A stretch of 51,120 nt of DNA from Veillonellaceae bacterium (GCA_012523975.1 JAAYSF010000049.1:1-51120), one strand, 5' to 3'; counted from the first letter of the stretch, positions 7,744-17,644 are shown. Notes: a model not told the origin generated them from the letters alone. Numbers and translations: made by a program.

Positions 7744-7807
7744 GTTAGCCATAATTTATTGTAAATGAAGCTTATGACAATTACATCATAGCCTTAGAGA
7801 ATGAAAA

Positions 7808-7837
7808 ATTAACCTAGGTAGTACACTCTAGGTTAAT
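7808..7837 (-). terminator. terminator of recA-recX
   Basis: ATTAACCTAG pairs with CTAGGTTAAT around a 10-base loop that overlaps the end of recX, followed by TTTTTC on the minus strand. Confidence 0.7.
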
Positions 7838-8314
7838 TATTACACTAGTAATTGAACTGGCAGAGAAACCCCTGCCAGCCAAGTACCTGCTTATCCGTAC
7901 TTTATCAATTGTTTTAGCCTGCTTAAAACGCTTTCTCGCTATTTTGAGCGCTACTTCTGCCTCAGAGGAGAAGTCATATTCTTTGATAATATCACGAATA
8001 ATGACTTCAGGTATCCCACGCTGTTTTAATTTCATAACAATAAAGTTTAGACTATACTTGCTACTTTTGCACAGGTTATCAAATAAGCACTCACAGAGCA
8101 CTTTATCATTAATATAGCCGTTGTTAAGCAAGTAGCTAATTACTTCATCAATTAGAGCAACATCGAAACCTTTCAAAAATAATTTATGCCGTACCTCTTT
8201 TTCACTATAGGCACGAAGATTTAGCATACGTATAGCAGCCAACCTTACTGCTTGACTATTTTGCGACAGCATTGTCTTCAGCTGTGCTAGATGGTTGGGG
8301 AGCCGTTCCGACAA
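7814..8314 (-). CDS. recX: regulatory protein RecX
   Basis: RecX binds RecA filaments and modulates recombination and the SOS response. The 166-residue protein has the all-helical three-repeat layout of the family, with [19 protein letters not shown] in the first repeat and [18 protein letters not shown] in the second. The chosen start is TTG at 8312-8314 with GAGAGG six bases upstream; it lies within the end of recA (59-base overlap). An ATG at 8272 is in frame but has a poorer ribosome site. The gene is co-transcribed with recA and so probably SOS-induced. Confidence 0.9.
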   Translation of the reverse strand: MSERLPNHLAQLKTMLSQNSQAVRLAAIRMLNLRAYSEKEVRHKLFLKGFDVALIDEVISYLLNNGYINDKVLCECLFDNLCKSSKYSLNFIVMKLKQRGIPEVIIRDIIKEYDFSSEAEVALKIARKRFKQAKTIDKVRISRYLAGRGFSASSITSVIINLECTT

Positions 8315-9293
8315 TTAGGGCCTCTCGGATCTTCTTATCAATAGCAGCTGCAATATCAATATTTTCTTTTAAGAATTCTTTAACGTTCTCGCGCCCTTGA
8401 CCTAATCTATTATCGCCATAGGAATACCATGCGCCGCTTTTGTTTATAATGTCGAGTTCTGTACCAAGGTCAACCAAGGTACCCTCATGAGATATGCCCT
8501 GGCCATACATAATATCAAATTCGGCCTGTTTGAATGGAGGCGCAACTTTATTTTTAACAACTTTAACTTTAGTGCGATTTCCCACAACCTCATTGCCTTG
8601 TTTCAAGCTTTCAGTCTTGCGCACTTCTAACCGAATGGATGCATAAAACTTAAGGGCCCGTCCACCAGTTGTCGTTTCAGGGTTGCCAAACATTACTCCC
8701 ACTTTTTCACGAATCTGGTTTATAAAAATAGCAGTTGTACGTGATTTACTTATAATGCCGGTTAGCTTACGAAGTGCTTGCGACATAAGCCTGGCGTGCA
8801 AACCTACATGGGCGTCACCCATTTCACCCTCAATTTCCGCTTTAGGTACTAATGCTGCAACGGAGTCAACAACAATTATGTCTATTGCGCCGCTACGTAC
8901 TAACGCATCTGCAATTTCCAAAGCTTGTTCACCATTATCGGGTTGGGAAATAAGGAGATTGTCTATATCAACACCTAGCTTTTTTGCATATACAGGGTCT
9001 AGTGCGTGTTCAGCATCAATAAATGCAGCAAAGCCGCCCATTTTTTGGGCTTGTGCAATTATATGTAAAGCGACTGTTGTCTTACCGGAAGATTCGGGTC
9101 CGTATATTTCGATTACCCTTCCTCTTGGTACACCGCCAACACCGAGAGCAACGTCTAATGATAAGGCCCCTGTTGGAATAACTTCAATATTCATCTTGGC
9201 TGCGGCCTCACCAAGTTTCATTATTGAGCCTTTTCCAAAATCCTTCTCAATCTGCCGCATGGCCATCTCCAACGCTTTTATTTTATCCATCAT
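8256..9293 (-). CDS. recA: recombinase RecA
   Basis: RecA forms ATP-dependent filaments on single-stranded DNA for homologous recombination and triggers LexA self-cleavage. The 345-residue protein carries the Walker A motif GPESSGKTT (about 65-73), the Walker B-type segment [10 protein letters not shown], and the DNA-binding loop following SQALRKLTG. Two ATGs are adjacent at the start; GAGGGGGG precedes them. The promoter at 9311-9339 contains an SOS box. recX overlaps its end, and cinA and a helicase gene lie upstream as a separate unit. Confidence 0.98.
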   Translation of the reverse strand: MMDKIKALEMAMRQIEKDFGKGSIMKLGEAAAKMNIEVIPTGALSLDVALGVGGVPRGRVIEIYGPESSGKTTVALHIIAQAQKMGGFAAFIDAEHALDPVYAKKLGVDIDNLLISQPDNGEQALEIADALVRSGAIDIIVVDSVAALVPKAEIEGEMGDAHVGLHARLMSQALRKLTGIISKSRTTAIFINQIREKVGVMFGNPETTTGGRALKFYASIRLEVRKTESLKQGNEVVGNRTKVKVVKNKVAPPFKQAEFDIMYGQGISHEGTLVDLGTELDIINKSGAWYSYGDNRLGQGRENVKEFLKENIDIAAAIDKKIREALIVGTAPQPSSTAEDNAVAK

Positions 9294-9310
9294 CTACCCC
9301 CCTCATATAT

Positions 9311-9339
9311 ATTTTACAAACATTTGTTCGTATAGTCAA
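9311..9339 (-). promoter_or_regulatory. sigma-A promoter of recA-recX
   Basis: On the minus strand TTGACT is followed by 17 bases and TAAAAT. The spacer holds the LexA-type operator, so repressor binding would block RNA polymerase. Confidence 0.8.
9317..9330 (-). promoter_or_regulatory. SOS box (LexA operator) of recA
   Basis: The minus strand reads CGAACAAATGTTTG, matching the Firmicute LexA consensus CGAAC-N4-GTTCG at 9 of 10 fixed positions. It lies wholly inside the recA promoter spacer. Confidence 0.8.
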
Positions 9340-9364
9340 TAGAAATGTTGTATTTTGACGTTTG

Positions 9365-10942
9365 TTATCTTCCTCTAGCTATTTCTACATTGATTTTGTA
9401 ACCTTTAATGGAACTTTTATGCATCACTGACAAGACTCTCTCAGCAACATCCTCTGGAACTTCCACAAATGTAAATTTATCATAGATATTAATAATACCA
9501 ATAATATTTCCTGGAATATCCGCCTCGCTGGCAATGGTTCTTACAATATCCTCAGGCCTAATTTTTTGAGCTCTTCCAGCATTTATAAATAACCTTACCA
9601 TGCCTGGTTGTGAGCCGTTATTAGCCAGCAATTGGCTTTGCTCGTCCGTCTTTTCCTTGAAGCCCTCTTGATACAACTTTAAGGAGGCGGCGGCAATATC
9701 AAGGGCATCATAAGCAGTCATTAAATCCGCTACTATAGTATGATAATCAGAAAATCTGTTTTGTTCAATGGTTTGCCTTAATCTGTTTTTAATTGTTTCA
9801 CGCTGTCTGTCTAAAATATCAGCAGCAGAAGGCAGTTGTTTTCTAATGATGCGTGTTTTTACCTGTTTTTCAATAATTTTTAATTGACGGTATTCGCGCG
9901 GTTCAATGAATGTGAATGCTATACCCTTTTTGCCAGCACGGCCGGTACGTCCAATACGATGAACATATGATTCCGGATCTTGCGGAATGTCATAATTAAT
10001 GACATGGGTTATATCTTCTATATCCAAACCACGCGCTGCGACATCAGTTGCCACTAGGATTTCCAGTTTGCCTTCCCGGAATTTTTTCATTACTCTATCC
10101 CGCTGCGCTTGACTTAAATCGCCATGCAGTCCATCAGCCATATAGCCTCTAGCCTGCAATGAGGCTACTAACTCATCAACGCCTTTTTTAGTCCGGCAAA
10201 AAACAATCAATTTACCAGCCGTTTCAATGTCAATCACACGGCACAAACCTTCGAGCTTTTCGCGAGTTTCATAATAGAATTGATCAATTAAAGGAATAGT
10301 TAGCTGTTCTTTGCTGATAGTAATATTATGTGGATCATTCATGTACTTACGGGCTAAATTTAATATAGCCATAGGCATAGTCGCTGAAAAAAGCAAGGTT
10401 TGCCTTCCTTCGTCTGGTATGCTCTGCATTATGTCTTCAATATCTTCAATAAAGCCCATATCGAGCATTTCATCGGCTTCGTCTAGAACTAGCATTTTAA
10501 CATGATCTAATTTTATTGTTTTGCGGCGTATATGATCAAGCAATCGACCAGGAGTGCCAATGACTACTTGGACTCCGAACTTTAAAGCTTTTATCTGCCT
10601 ATCTATTGACTGACCGCCATAAACAGGAACAGTCTTGATCCGTTTAAATCTGCCGATTTTTGCCAGTTCTTCCGACACTTGAATAGCAAGTTCGCGTGTC
10701 GGTGTAAGAACTAAAGCTTGTATATGACGGCTATCTGCTGATACCCTCTCCATTATCGGAATACCAAAAGCAGCAGTTTTTCCTGTTCCTGTCTGCGCCT
10801 GACCAATAACATCGAAACCCTCAAGTACAAGTGGAATAGTCTGAGTCTGAATTGGTGAAGGTTCTTCAAAACCCATTTCGGCAATCGCATTATATACTTT
10901 TTTACTTATTTGAATATTTCCAAACAAACCACTATCCTTCAA
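9365..10942 (-). CDS. DEAD-box ATP-dependent RNA helicase
   Basis: This 525-residue RNA helicase of the CshA/DeaD group unwinds RNA duplexes in ribosome assembly or mRNA decay. Visible motifs in order: Q motif (PSPIQTQTIP), AQTGTGKT, PTRELA, TPGRLLDH, VLDEADEML, FSATMP, VATDVAARGLDI and HRIGRTGRAG. The final 80 residues form a DbpA-like RNA-binding domain (VRLFINAGRAQKI onward). The start is a TTG at 10940-10942 with GGGGGA seven bases upstream. The cinA stop lies 12 bases before it, so the two are likely co-transcribed. I cannot say which of the CshA, CshB or DeaD names applies. Confidence 0.93.
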   Translation of the reverse strand: MKDSGLFGNIQISKKVYNAIAEMGFEEPSPIQTQTIPLVLEGFDVIGQAQTGTGKTAAFGIPIMERVSADSRHIQALVLTPTRELAIQVSEELAKIGRFKRIKTVPVYGGQSIDRQIKALKFGVQVVIGTPGRLLDHIRRKTIKLDHVKMLVLDEADEMLDMGFIEDIEDIMQSIPDEGRQTLLFSATMPMAILNLARKYMNDPHNITISKEQLTIPLIDQFYYETREKLEGLCRVIDIETAGKLIVFCRTKKGVDELVASLQARGYMADGLHGDLSQAQRDRVMKKFREGKLEILVATDVAARGLDIEDITHVINYDIPQDPESYVHRIGRTGRAGKKGIAFTFIEPREYRQLKIIEKQVKTRIIRKQLPSAADILDRQRETIKNRLRQTIEQNRFSDYHTIVADLMTAYDALDIAAASLKLYQEGFKEKTDEQSQLLANNGSQPGMVRLFINAGRAQKIRPEDIVRTIASEADIPGNIIGIINIYDKFTFVEVPEDVAERVLSVMHKSSIKGYKINVEIARGR

Positions 10943-10954
10943 TGTTTGATCCCC

Positions 10955-12196
10955 CTATATTGTTAGAGCATATCTTCTTATTATATCAAGAACTGCTTGA
11001 GATGTCCGATATTTTATATCGACCCTATCGCCGGAAAAATTATATTTCTCGCATAAGCTGCCTTTGACACCATCAATAGCCACATATACAAGACCAACCG
11101 GTTTCAAATCAGTCGCCCCGCCGGGACCGGCTATACCGGTTACACCCACCCCAACATCTGCTTTAAATTTGTTTTTTATCCCAATGGCCATAGCTTTAGC
11201 TGTTTCTAGGCTAACAGCTCCATAATTCTCAATTATCGCACGCGGAACACTAACCTCATTAACTTTTATTTCGTTGCTATAACAAACTATTGATCCTATT
11301 AAATAGTCTGAACTACCGGAAATATCGGTAAGCCGACTGCTGACCAAGCCTCCGGTACATGATTCAGCAAGCGCAAGGCTAAGTTTTTTCTTTTTTAACA
11401 ATTCACTGACAACTGCTTCCATTGTCTCCCCGTCAACAGCAAAGATATATTGACCTACAATACCTCTAATACGTTTTTCAATGTCAGCTATTAAACTAAG
11501 CGCTTGTTCTTTAGTTTCAGCTTGAGCAGTTATCCGAATTTGTATTTCGCCTTTTTTAGCCAAAAGCGCGAGAGTGGGATTTGTCTGATTGACAATAAGC
11601 TCTCTAATCTCTTCCTCAAGAAGTGACTCTCCTATACCCGATGTATGCAAAACCTTAGAGACAATAACACCCTGAAGACCAAATTTACTCGTCAAATAGG
11701 GTTTTATCGAGGATAGAAACATGTGTTCTAACTCATGAGGCGGTCCAGGTAGATTTATAATTACTTTATTGTTCTTTTCACAGATTATCCCCGGCGCTGT
11801 ACCTTTCTCATTATTTACTACCAGTGATCCCTCAGGAAGCATAGCTTGCCTTTTATTATTTTCCGGCATATTAACTTGCCGATAAGCAAAATAATCTCTT
11901 ATCTTTTGCAAACTTGGTTCATGAAGGATTAGGGAACAATCAACGATTTTAGCTGTTACTTCCTTTGTAATATCTCCCTGCGTAGGACCCAATCCCCCGG
12001 TAGTGATAACTATATCAGCTCTAGATAATGCTGTCCTTATTACTTTCTCCATTCGTTCCCGGTTATCGCCTACCACCGATTGAAATAATACATTGAACCC
12101 CATTGCGTTTAACTGTTTTGCTAAAAAAGGAGCATTTGTATTTAGAATTTGTCCAAGTAGCAACTCCGTTCCGGTACTTACTAATTCAACGATCAT
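10955..12196 (-). CDS. cinA: CinA-family protein (competence/damage-inducible)
   Basis: The 413-residue protein has the two-domain CinA layout: an N-terminal MoaB/MogA-like domain beginning STGTELLLGQILNTN with TTGGLGPTQGDIT, and a C-terminal PncC-type domain with LALAESCTGGL and GVTGIAGPGG. CinA proteins act as NMN deamidase and/or ADP-ribose pyrophosphatase in NAD salvage and lie next to recA in many Firmicutes. The ATG at 12194-12196 opens the family's conserved N-terminus. It lies about 100 bases downstream of rimO and directly ahead of the helicase gene. Confidence 0.95.
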   Translation of the reverse strand: MIVELVSTGTELLLGQILNTNAPFLAKQLNAMGFNVLFQSVVGDNRERMEKVIRTALSRADIVITTGGLGPTQGDITKEVTAKIVDCSLILHEPSLQKIRDYFAYRQVNMPENNKRQAMLPEGSLVVNNEKGTAPGIICEKNNKVIINLPGPPHELEHMFLSSIKPYLTSKFGLQGVIVSKVLHTSGIGESLLEEEIRELIVNQTNPTLALLAKKGEIQIRITAQAETKEQALSLIADIEKRIRGIVGQYIFAVDGETMEAVVSELLKKKKLSLALAESCTGGLVSSRLTDISGSSDYLIGSIVCYSNEIKVNEVSVPRAIIENYGAVSLETAKAMAIGIKNKFKADVGVGVTGIAGPGGATDLKPVGLVYVAIDGVKGSLCEKYNFSGDRVDIKYRTSQAVLDIIRRYALTI

Positions 12197-12237
12197 TTTT
12201 ATTGTTCACCTCCCAACATAGTTGAGTTTCTAAAAAG

Positions 12238-12269
12238 AAAATAGCAGGACATACGCCACTACTATTTTG
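12238..12269 (-). terminator. weak terminator-like hairpin after rimO
   Basis: AAAATAG pairs with CTATTTT around an imperfect inner stem, followed by CTTTTT on the minus strand. It lies between rimO and cinA. Confidence 0.4.
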
Positions 12270-12296
12270 ATAATTTCTTATTTGCAATTATACCTA

Positions 12297-13628
12297 TTAG
12301 TCGATTTTTTCGGCTACAAGATCATACGTGAACCCTTGGACAACGCGAACCTTTATTACATCCCCAGGCTTAGTATCATGAGCACCCTCTACATAGATAT
12401 AACCGTCGACATCAGGCGCCTCACGATATGATCGGCCAAAAACCAGCCCAGGCTGTTCAGGGTTAGAACCTTCGATGAGCACATCAAATACACTGTCTTC
12501 TATGTCTTGGTTCATTTGTTCAGATATTTGACACTGTAACGCCATTAACTCGTGATAACGTTCCTGTTTTACTTCATCGGAAATCTGGTTAGGCAAGGCC
12601 GCCGCTATGGTATCTTCTTCGCGCGAATAGGTAAAAATACCTACCCGATCAAATTTTTGCTCCGCTAAAAATTGCTTTAGTGTCTCGAAGTGGACTTCAC
12701 TTTCCCCAGGGAAACCAACGATAAAGGAGGTTCGAATAGTTACTCCGGGGATTTTCCCCCTTAGCTTAGTAAGCAGTGCTTCAATTTCTGCCTTGCTATC
12801 ACGGCGATGCATCGCTTTTAAAATATCATTATGAATGTGCTGCAAAGGCAAGTCAACATATTTGCAAATTTTAGGTTCATTAGCTATCAAATCAATTAGA
12901 TCATCTGAAAAGTATTTTGGGTAGCAATATAATAGTCTTATCCATAAGATTCCATCCGTCTTTACCAGTTCTCTAAGCAGCTCGGTCAGCCTTGGTTCAC
13001 CGTAAATATCTTTGCCGTAGCTAGTAGTGTCCTGAGCTATTAAATTAATTTCTTTAACTCCACGTGAAACTAGTGTTCTGACCTCAGCAAGAATTGACTC
13101 AATAGGGCGGCTTCTAAACTTGCCTCTCACACTGGGAATAACGCAATATGAGCAGCAATTGCTGCAACCTTCGGCGATTTTAACATAAGCGCTATAAAAC
13201 GGCGTAGTGGTAATACGCGACATCTTCTCGTCATAAATAGTATTGATATCATCAATTAATAAAACGCGATTACCAGCCAAAACAGCATCTACTGCCTCAC
13301 CAATTCTGTGCCACGCACCAGTGCCTATGATAGCGTCTATTTCCGGCAGTTCATCAAGCAACTCCTGTTGATAACGCTGTCCTAAGCAACCTGCTACGAT
13401 AATTGCACGACATTTACCTTCTGTTTTAAACTCACTCATTTGCAGTATTGTCGATATTGATTCTTCCTTTGCTGAATCAATAAAGGTGCAGGTATTGATG
13501 ATAAGTATATCGGCTTGGTGTGGATCATCGGTAATTGGAATCTTTCTATCTGCAAGCGCTCCAAGCATAATTTCGGTATCAACAAGATTTTTGGCACAGC
13601 CAAGGCTAATGAAACCGGCCTGAATCAT
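12297..13628 (-). CDS. rimO: ribosomal protein S12 methylthiotransferase
   Basis: RimO is a radical-SAM enzyme that methylthiolates the conserved aspartate of ribosomal protein S12. In the 443-residue protein, the N-terminal cluster cysteines are C11, C47 and C81. The radical-SAM motif is C155-x3-C159-x2-C162 (CSNCCSYC), followed by VIPSVRGKFRSRP. A TRAM domain closes the C-terminus (about 375-443). The start MIQAGFISLGCAKN is typical, and GGAGG lies upstream of the ATG. The related tRNA enzyme MiaB is less likely, because the start and the SRP segment fit RimO. Confidence 0.95.
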   Translation of the reverse strand: MIQAGFISLGCAKNLVDTEIMLGALADRKIPITDDPHQADILIINTCTFIDSAKEESISTILQMSEFKTEGKCRAIIVAGCLGQRYQQELLDELPEIDAIIGTGAWHRIGEAVDAVLAGNRVLLIDDINTIYDEKMSRITTTPFYSAYVKIAEGCSNCCSYCVIPSVRGKFRSRPIESILAEVRTLVSRGVKEINLIAQDTTSYGKDIYGEPRLTELLRELVKTDGILWIRLLYCYPKYFSDDLIDLIANEPKICKYVDLPLQHIHNDILKAMHRRDSKAEIEALLTKLRGKIPGVTIRTSFIVGFPGESEVHFETLKQFLAEQKFDRVGIFTYSREEDTIAAALPNQISDEVKQERYHELMALQCQISEQMNQDIEDSVFDVLIEGSNPEQPGLVFGRSYREAPDVDGYIYVEGAHDTKPGDVIKVRVVQGFTYDLVAEKID

Positions 13629-13653
13629 AAAGACTTCCTCCTAATGTCATTAA

Positions 13654-14688
13654 TTATTTTGAGCTTATTCTTACCGTCTGAATCCATTTATCGAGCAATC
13701 TATGCTTCTGTTCTAAGGTTACAATCTCCTTATTTTCTAATAGCTCGATGTTCTTTTGGTTAAATTCTTTATACTCAGGCAATTCCGGATTGGTTGGGAC
13801 ATAATAGAATTTGCTCTTCTGTAAAGCATTTTGAGCATTATTTTGCATTAACCAGTCAATAAATGTTTTAGCTTCAGACTTGTGAATAGATTTAGTTACT
13901 AATCCTGCCCCTGTTAGCAAATACGCTGTTCCATCGGTAGGATATACAATCTTTATAGGAAAGCTATCCTTAATGTAGCGACTAGCCTCACTTTGTACGG
14001 CTATGGCAACATCAGCTTCACACATGCCTACCATTCGAACGGGTGTCGCTAGAAATTTCGAATACTGAACAACCTGTGGATGCAATTTCTTTAAAAAGGC
14101 TAAAGTTTGAGTTTCACCATTTACTGAAGTCAATGTATATAAAAGATTTGCCGAAGCTTCGGCTGCCAAAAAATCTGTTATCCCAATTCTCAGTTTACTA
14201 TCTCTGGAGAGATCTCTCCAACTTGTAGGTATTTGAGGCGAGATCTTCTGAATGTCTTTATTGACTACAAAAATCATCGGATCATACCATAGCCCGTACC
14301 AATAGTTATTTTCATCCTTAAACCTCTTAGGGATAATATCAAGTTGCTCAGATGTCACTTGCTCAAGCAGATTATTCTTTTTGGCCTGCTCGAGTACTGT
14401 TTTGGTAGCAAGAACAATATCAGCTTGCGGGTTTAGAGACTCTGTCTTTAATTTTAGTATTAAATCATTTTCCGCTAATGGTACAACATTTATCCTTACA
14501 CTCTGGTATTTTTCATACTCCAAAGCTAAAACAGCTGCCTGTTCAACAGGCAGTGTAGTGTAAACAGTAATATTCTTCATACTTTCTGCTTTTTTTTCAT
14601 CAGCATACCCAGGTAGATAAATACTGCCAGCTAATACTATAATTAAAATAAAAAAAGACATTAATAATATTGGCAAGTAACGACGCAT
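13654..14688 (-). CDS. extracellular solute-binding protein, orphan
   Basis: The 344-residue protein has an N-terminal hydrophobic segment (about residues 5-27) that could be a signal peptide or anchor, followed by a type-2 periplasmic binding fold like iron- or anion-binding proteins (ITVYTTLPVEQAAVLALEYEK; NNYWYGLWYDPMIFVVN; AGLVTKSIHKSEAKTFIDWL). No lipobox cysteine follows the hydrophobic segment, which would be unusual in a single-membrane Firmicute. No ABC permease or ATPase gene is nearby. The ligand is unknown; a metal or organic anion is suggested only by fold. GGAG precedes the ATG. It lies just upstream of rimO, with 25 bases between them. Confidence 0.85.
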   Translation of the reverse strand: MRRYLPILLMSFFILIIVLAGSIYLPGYADEKKAESMKNITVYTTLPVEQAAVLALEYEKYQSVRINVVPLAENDLILKLKTESLNPQADIVLATKTVLEQAKKNNLLEQVTSEQLDIIPKRFKDENNYWYGLWYDPMIFVVNKDIQKISPQIPTSWRDLSRDSKLRIGITDFLAAEASANLLYTLTSVNGETQTLAFLKKLHPQVVQYSKFLATPVRMVGMCEADVAIAVQSEASRYIKDSFPIKIVYPTDGTAYLLTGAGLVTKSIHKSEAKTFIDWLMQNNAQNALQKSKFYYVPTNPELPEYKEFNQKNIELLENKEIVTLEQKHRLLDKWIQTVRISSK

Positions 14689-14770
14689 AGCTTACTCCTT
14701 TAAAAAACTAAATAATACTATACCTGTTATTTGTTCGCCATGCAAGCATAATTTCCTACCATCAACAAGT

Positions 14771-14798
14771 AAAACACGGGAATAAAGGCCCGTGTTTT
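14771..14798 (-). terminator. terminator after the gene at 14797-15189
   Basis: AAAACACGGG pairs perfectly with CCCGTGTTTT around an eight-base loop; TTTTACTTGTT follows on the minus strand. It overlaps the stop codon. Confidence 0.75.
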
Positions 14799-15189
14799 AA
14801 ATAACTGATACAATATCTGTATGCGCATGGATTACTTTATTATTAGAATTAAATAGTCTTATCCTCAGTTCATAATTTCCCTCTGTTGTAAAATCGACAG
14901 CCTCGAGTAAAATACTATTTACTTGACGGTATGTGCTATCTTTTAACGAAAAAGGTCCATTTTCTCCGCTAGCTATTATACGGCCATCAGGCGCAACAAT
15001 TTCTATCTTTTCTGAATATGAATCCTTGTCTTGATTTCCGCCACGCCATATTGTCAGTACGGTAAACGGTTGCGAATATCCCATAGTACATTGGCTAAAC
15101 TCATTATAAATATTGTGACGCCCCATTTCATCGGTTGTCACACCTTCACATAGCAAAGCAGCTTGTAAATACGGTTTGGTTCGTTCCAT
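14797..15189 (-). CDS. uncharacterised soluble protein
   Basis: This 130-residue protein begins MERTKPYLQAALLCEGV and appears beta-rich, with alternating short strands (FTVLTIWRGG, YELRIRLFN, VIHAHTDIVSVI), possibly a single sandwich domain. No signal peptide, membrane segment or catalytic motif is seen, and I do not recognise the family with certainty. The ATG at 15187-15189 follows GGAGGAAGG. A TTG seven codons upstream is in frame but lacks a ribosome site. It has its own terminator and is divergent from the membrane-protein gene at 15325. Confidence 0.65.
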   Translation of the reverse strand: MERTKPYLQAALLCEGVTTDEMGRHNIYNEFSQCTMGYSQPFTVLTIWRGGNQDKDSYSEKIEIVAPDGRIIASGENGPFSLKDSTYRQVNSILLEAVDFTTEGNYELRIRLFNSNNKVIHAHTDIVSVI

Positions 15190-15324
15190 TACCTTCCTCC
15201 GCTTGTTCAATTTAATCTTAGTTTAACCGATATCACTAATACTTATGTATGTCTGCTTAGGTTTTGCTTTTGGCAATCGGAATTATATGGTAAAATAAAC
15301 TTAAATTAGGAAAGGGGTTTTAGC

Positions 15325-15717
15325 ATGGATGAACGTCCAATCGGATGGTCTTTTTGGTCTAAGTTGAATCCAAACCTAACATTCCGGCTGTTGCTAATTA
15401 TTATATTTTTGATACTAATTGCTGTCGGCAACGCTTTTAGCGTTTACGACAGCTTGATAAAGCAAGATATTACCACCGCAAGTTATTCTTTCATATCAAT
15501 ATTGCTTTATATCATTCCGGCCTATGGTTTATTCAAACTAAGAAATTGGGCTCGTAGGTTTGAATTAGTCTTTTCATTTATTTTAATAGGGCTTGGAATA
15601 ATAATGCTGCTATTTGACAGTGTAATCAGCGGTTTATTTATTATAACTACTCACGGCTTAATAGCAATGTATCTATTAAGTAGTGAGTGTAAGCGCGCGC
15701 TGGGCATAAAAAACTAA
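15325..15717 (+). CDS. small four-helix membrane protein of unknown function
   Basis: This is the only convincing plus-strand gene in the window. The 130-residue protein has about four hydrophobic segments (roughly 20-40, 50-66, 78-96 and 100-118) with a positively charged stretch between the second and third (KLRNWARRFE), and a short C-terminal tail ending KRALGIKN. AGGAAAGGGG precedes the ATG. It shares a bidirectional terminator with ygiQ, which converges on it, and is divergent from the gene at 14797-15189. No family is recognised. Confidence 0.7.
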   Translation: MDERPIGWSFWSKLNPNLTFRLLLIIIFLILIAVGNAFSVYDSLIKQDITTASYSFISILLYIIPAYGLFKLRNWARRFELVFSFILIGLGIIMLLFDSVISGLFIITTHGLIAMYLLSSECKRALGIKN

Positions 15718-15746
15718 ACGGGCTAAGCTTTAGCCCGTTTAGTTTT
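15710..15746. terminator. bidirectional terminator between the membrane-protein gene and ygiQ
   Basis: A 17-base stem (AAAACTAAACGGGCTAA and its complement) has A-rich and T-rich flanks on both sides and overlaps the stop codons of both converging genes. Confidence 0.88.
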
Positions 15747-17609
15747 GCTTTTTTTACTTCGGTTGACTGATAAATGGCGTTGCTTTTTTCCCTGAGAATA
15801 TGATTGCTCACTTCGCCGCGGCGGCTTGATCAAGCATTTAGAATCATATCCAATTAAATCACGACGATTTGCCTTAATAAGAGCTTCATAGACTAAATGG
15901 TGATTCTTGGGATCACGAAACTGCATTAGAGCCCTTTGCAGTTTTTTTTCGTACGGATTCTTTGCGACATATACCTTTTCCCCAGTTAAGGGGTTAAGCT
16001 CTGTGTAATACATACATGTTGACAAACTGCCCGGAGTAGGAATGAAATCTTGGACTTGTTCAGGATGGTACTTCATATCCCGGATAAATTCCGCTAGTTC
16101 TATAGCTTCCTTTAAGCCTGCACCAGGGTGACTTGACATAAAGTAGGGTACCAAATATTGTTCTTTCCCTACCGCTTCATTAGCCAATTTGTACGCTCGG
16201 GCAAATTTTAAGTAAACATCTTTACCCTGTTTTCCCATAAGTGCCATTACTTTGGGTGAAATATGCTCTGGCGCAACCTTCAATTGACCACTAACATGAT
16301 GAGTACACAGTTCTTGCAAGAACGCTTCATAATTAGCTGAAGCCATTAGATGGTCATAACGTAGTCCGGATCTCACAAAAACTTTTTTAACTTTAGGAAG
16401 CGCCCTTAATTTTCTTAATAAGGACAAGTAGTCGCTATGATCAGAATCAAGGTTTTTGCAAGGTGCCGGAAACAAACAGTGGCGCCCTTTGCACGCGCCT
16501 CTTTCGGATTGATTTTGACAAGACGGAATACGGAAATTCGCTGTTGGTCCGCCAACATCATGGATATACCCTTTAAAATCAGGCTGCGTAGTAAACATCT
16601 GTGCTTCCCGTAAAATAGACTCTTCACTACGACTTTGAATAATTCGTCCTTGATGCGAACCGATAGCACAGAATGAACATCCTCCAAAACAGCCTCGATG
16701 GCTAACAATACTGAACTTGACTTCCGTAATTGCCGGGACCCCTCCAGACTGCTCATAAACAGGATGATAAGTCCTAGCGTAAGGTAAATCATAAATTTCA
16801 TCCATTTCCTGAACAGTCAAAGGAAGGGCTGGCCGGTTCTGAATAACATACTGGTCAGTGTATTTCTGTGCAATATTTTTCCCTCTTATCGGGTCTTGTT
16901 CTAAATATTGTACACGAAAAGCGTCAGCGAAAGCTTTCTTGCTCTGCTTAACATCATCGTAACTTGGGACTTCAAGATAATCCCATAATCCCTCAAGCGA
17001 ATCAGAAGTATAGCAGGTACCTTGCACTGTCGTTATATCAGATACTTTAATACCCTGATTTAATTGATCAGCAATTTCTTTTATCTGCTTTTCGCCCATT
17101 CCATAAACAAGAATATCAGCTCTGCTATCAATTAATATTGAGCGCCTGACACTATCCGACCAATAATCATAATGAGCAAACCGCCGTAAACTGGCTTCAA
17201 TTCCCCCAATAATCAGCGGAACTTTCTTCCATATTTCGCGTATTCGATTACAATATACTATGGTCGCTCGCTCCGGCCTATAGCCCGACTTTCCACCAGG
17301 TGAATAGTTGTCAGTACTACGGAACTTTTTAGCAGCAGTGAATTTATTAAGCATTGAATCAAGGTTCCCAGCTGATACCAAAACACCAAGCCGCGGCTTT
17401 CCCAACTTTTTAAAATCTTCAGTCGACCGCCAATCAGGCTGCGCTATTATTCCAACCCGATAACCGTGTTTTTCAAGCAGCCTTGATATAATAGCCGGTC
17501 CAAAGCTAGGATGATCGACGTATGCATCACCGCTGACAAACAAAAAGTCGAGCTGATCCCAACCGCGTTTTTCCATATCTTCTTTGCAAATAGGCAAAAA
17601 GTTGTTCAT
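15723..17609 (-). CDS. YgiQ-family radical SAM protein
   Basis: The 628-residue protein matches the YgiQ (UPF0313) family. It has an N-terminal cobalamin-binding-like region ([19 protein letters not shown]), an [17 protein letters not shown] segment, and the radical-SAM motif CFGGCSFC in [19 protein letters not shown], then [13 protein letters not shown]. The C-terminus is strongly basic ([20 protein letters not shown]), suggesting contact with RNA, but the substrate of the family is unknown to me. GGAG precedes the ATG. It follows rodZ by about 35 bases, in the same transcriptional direction. Confidence 0.9.
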   Translation of the reverse strand: MNNFLPICKEDMEKRGWDQLDFLFVSGDAYVDHPSFGPAIISRLLEKHGYRVGIIAQPDWRSTEDFKKLGKPRLGVLVSAGNLDSMLNKFTAAKKFRSTDNYSPGGKSGYRPERATIVYCNRIREIWKKVPLIIGGIEASLRRFAHYDYWSDSVRRSILIDSRADILVYGMGEKQIKEIADQLNQGIKVSDITTVQGTCYTSDSLEGLWDYLEVPSYDDVKQSKKAFADAFRVQYLEQDPIRGKNIAQKYTDQYVIQNRPALPLTVQEMDEIYDLPYARTYHPVYEQSGGVPAITEVKFSIVSHRGCFGGCSFCAIGSHQGRIIQSRSEESILREAQMFTTQPDFKGYIHDVGGPTANFRIPSCQNQSERGACKGRHCLFPAPCKNLDSDHSDYLSLLRKLRALPKVKKVFVRSGLRYDHLMASANYEAFLQELCTHHVSGQLKVAPEHISPKVMALMGKQGKDVYLKFARAYKLANEAVGKEQYLVPYFMSSHPGAGLKEAIELAEFIRDMKYHPEQVQDFIPTPGSLSTCMYYTELNPLTGEKVYVAKNPYEKKLQRALMQFRDPKNHHLVYEALIKANRRDLIGYDSKCLIKPPRRSEQSYSQGKKQRHLSVNRSKKSKTKRAKA

Positions 17610-17644
17610 TTATCTATATCTCCTAAATTGAGCAACTCTAAGGT

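Noticed and set aside
8683-9342. 219-codon plus-strand frame opposite recA
   Set aside because: Antisense shadow of the highly conserved recA frame, with no ribosome site or recognisable product.
15260-15300. Promoter for the plus-strand membrane-protein gene (TTGGCA ... TAAAAT)
   Set aside because: The spacing is only 15 bases and alternatives are equally weak, so no promoter was called.
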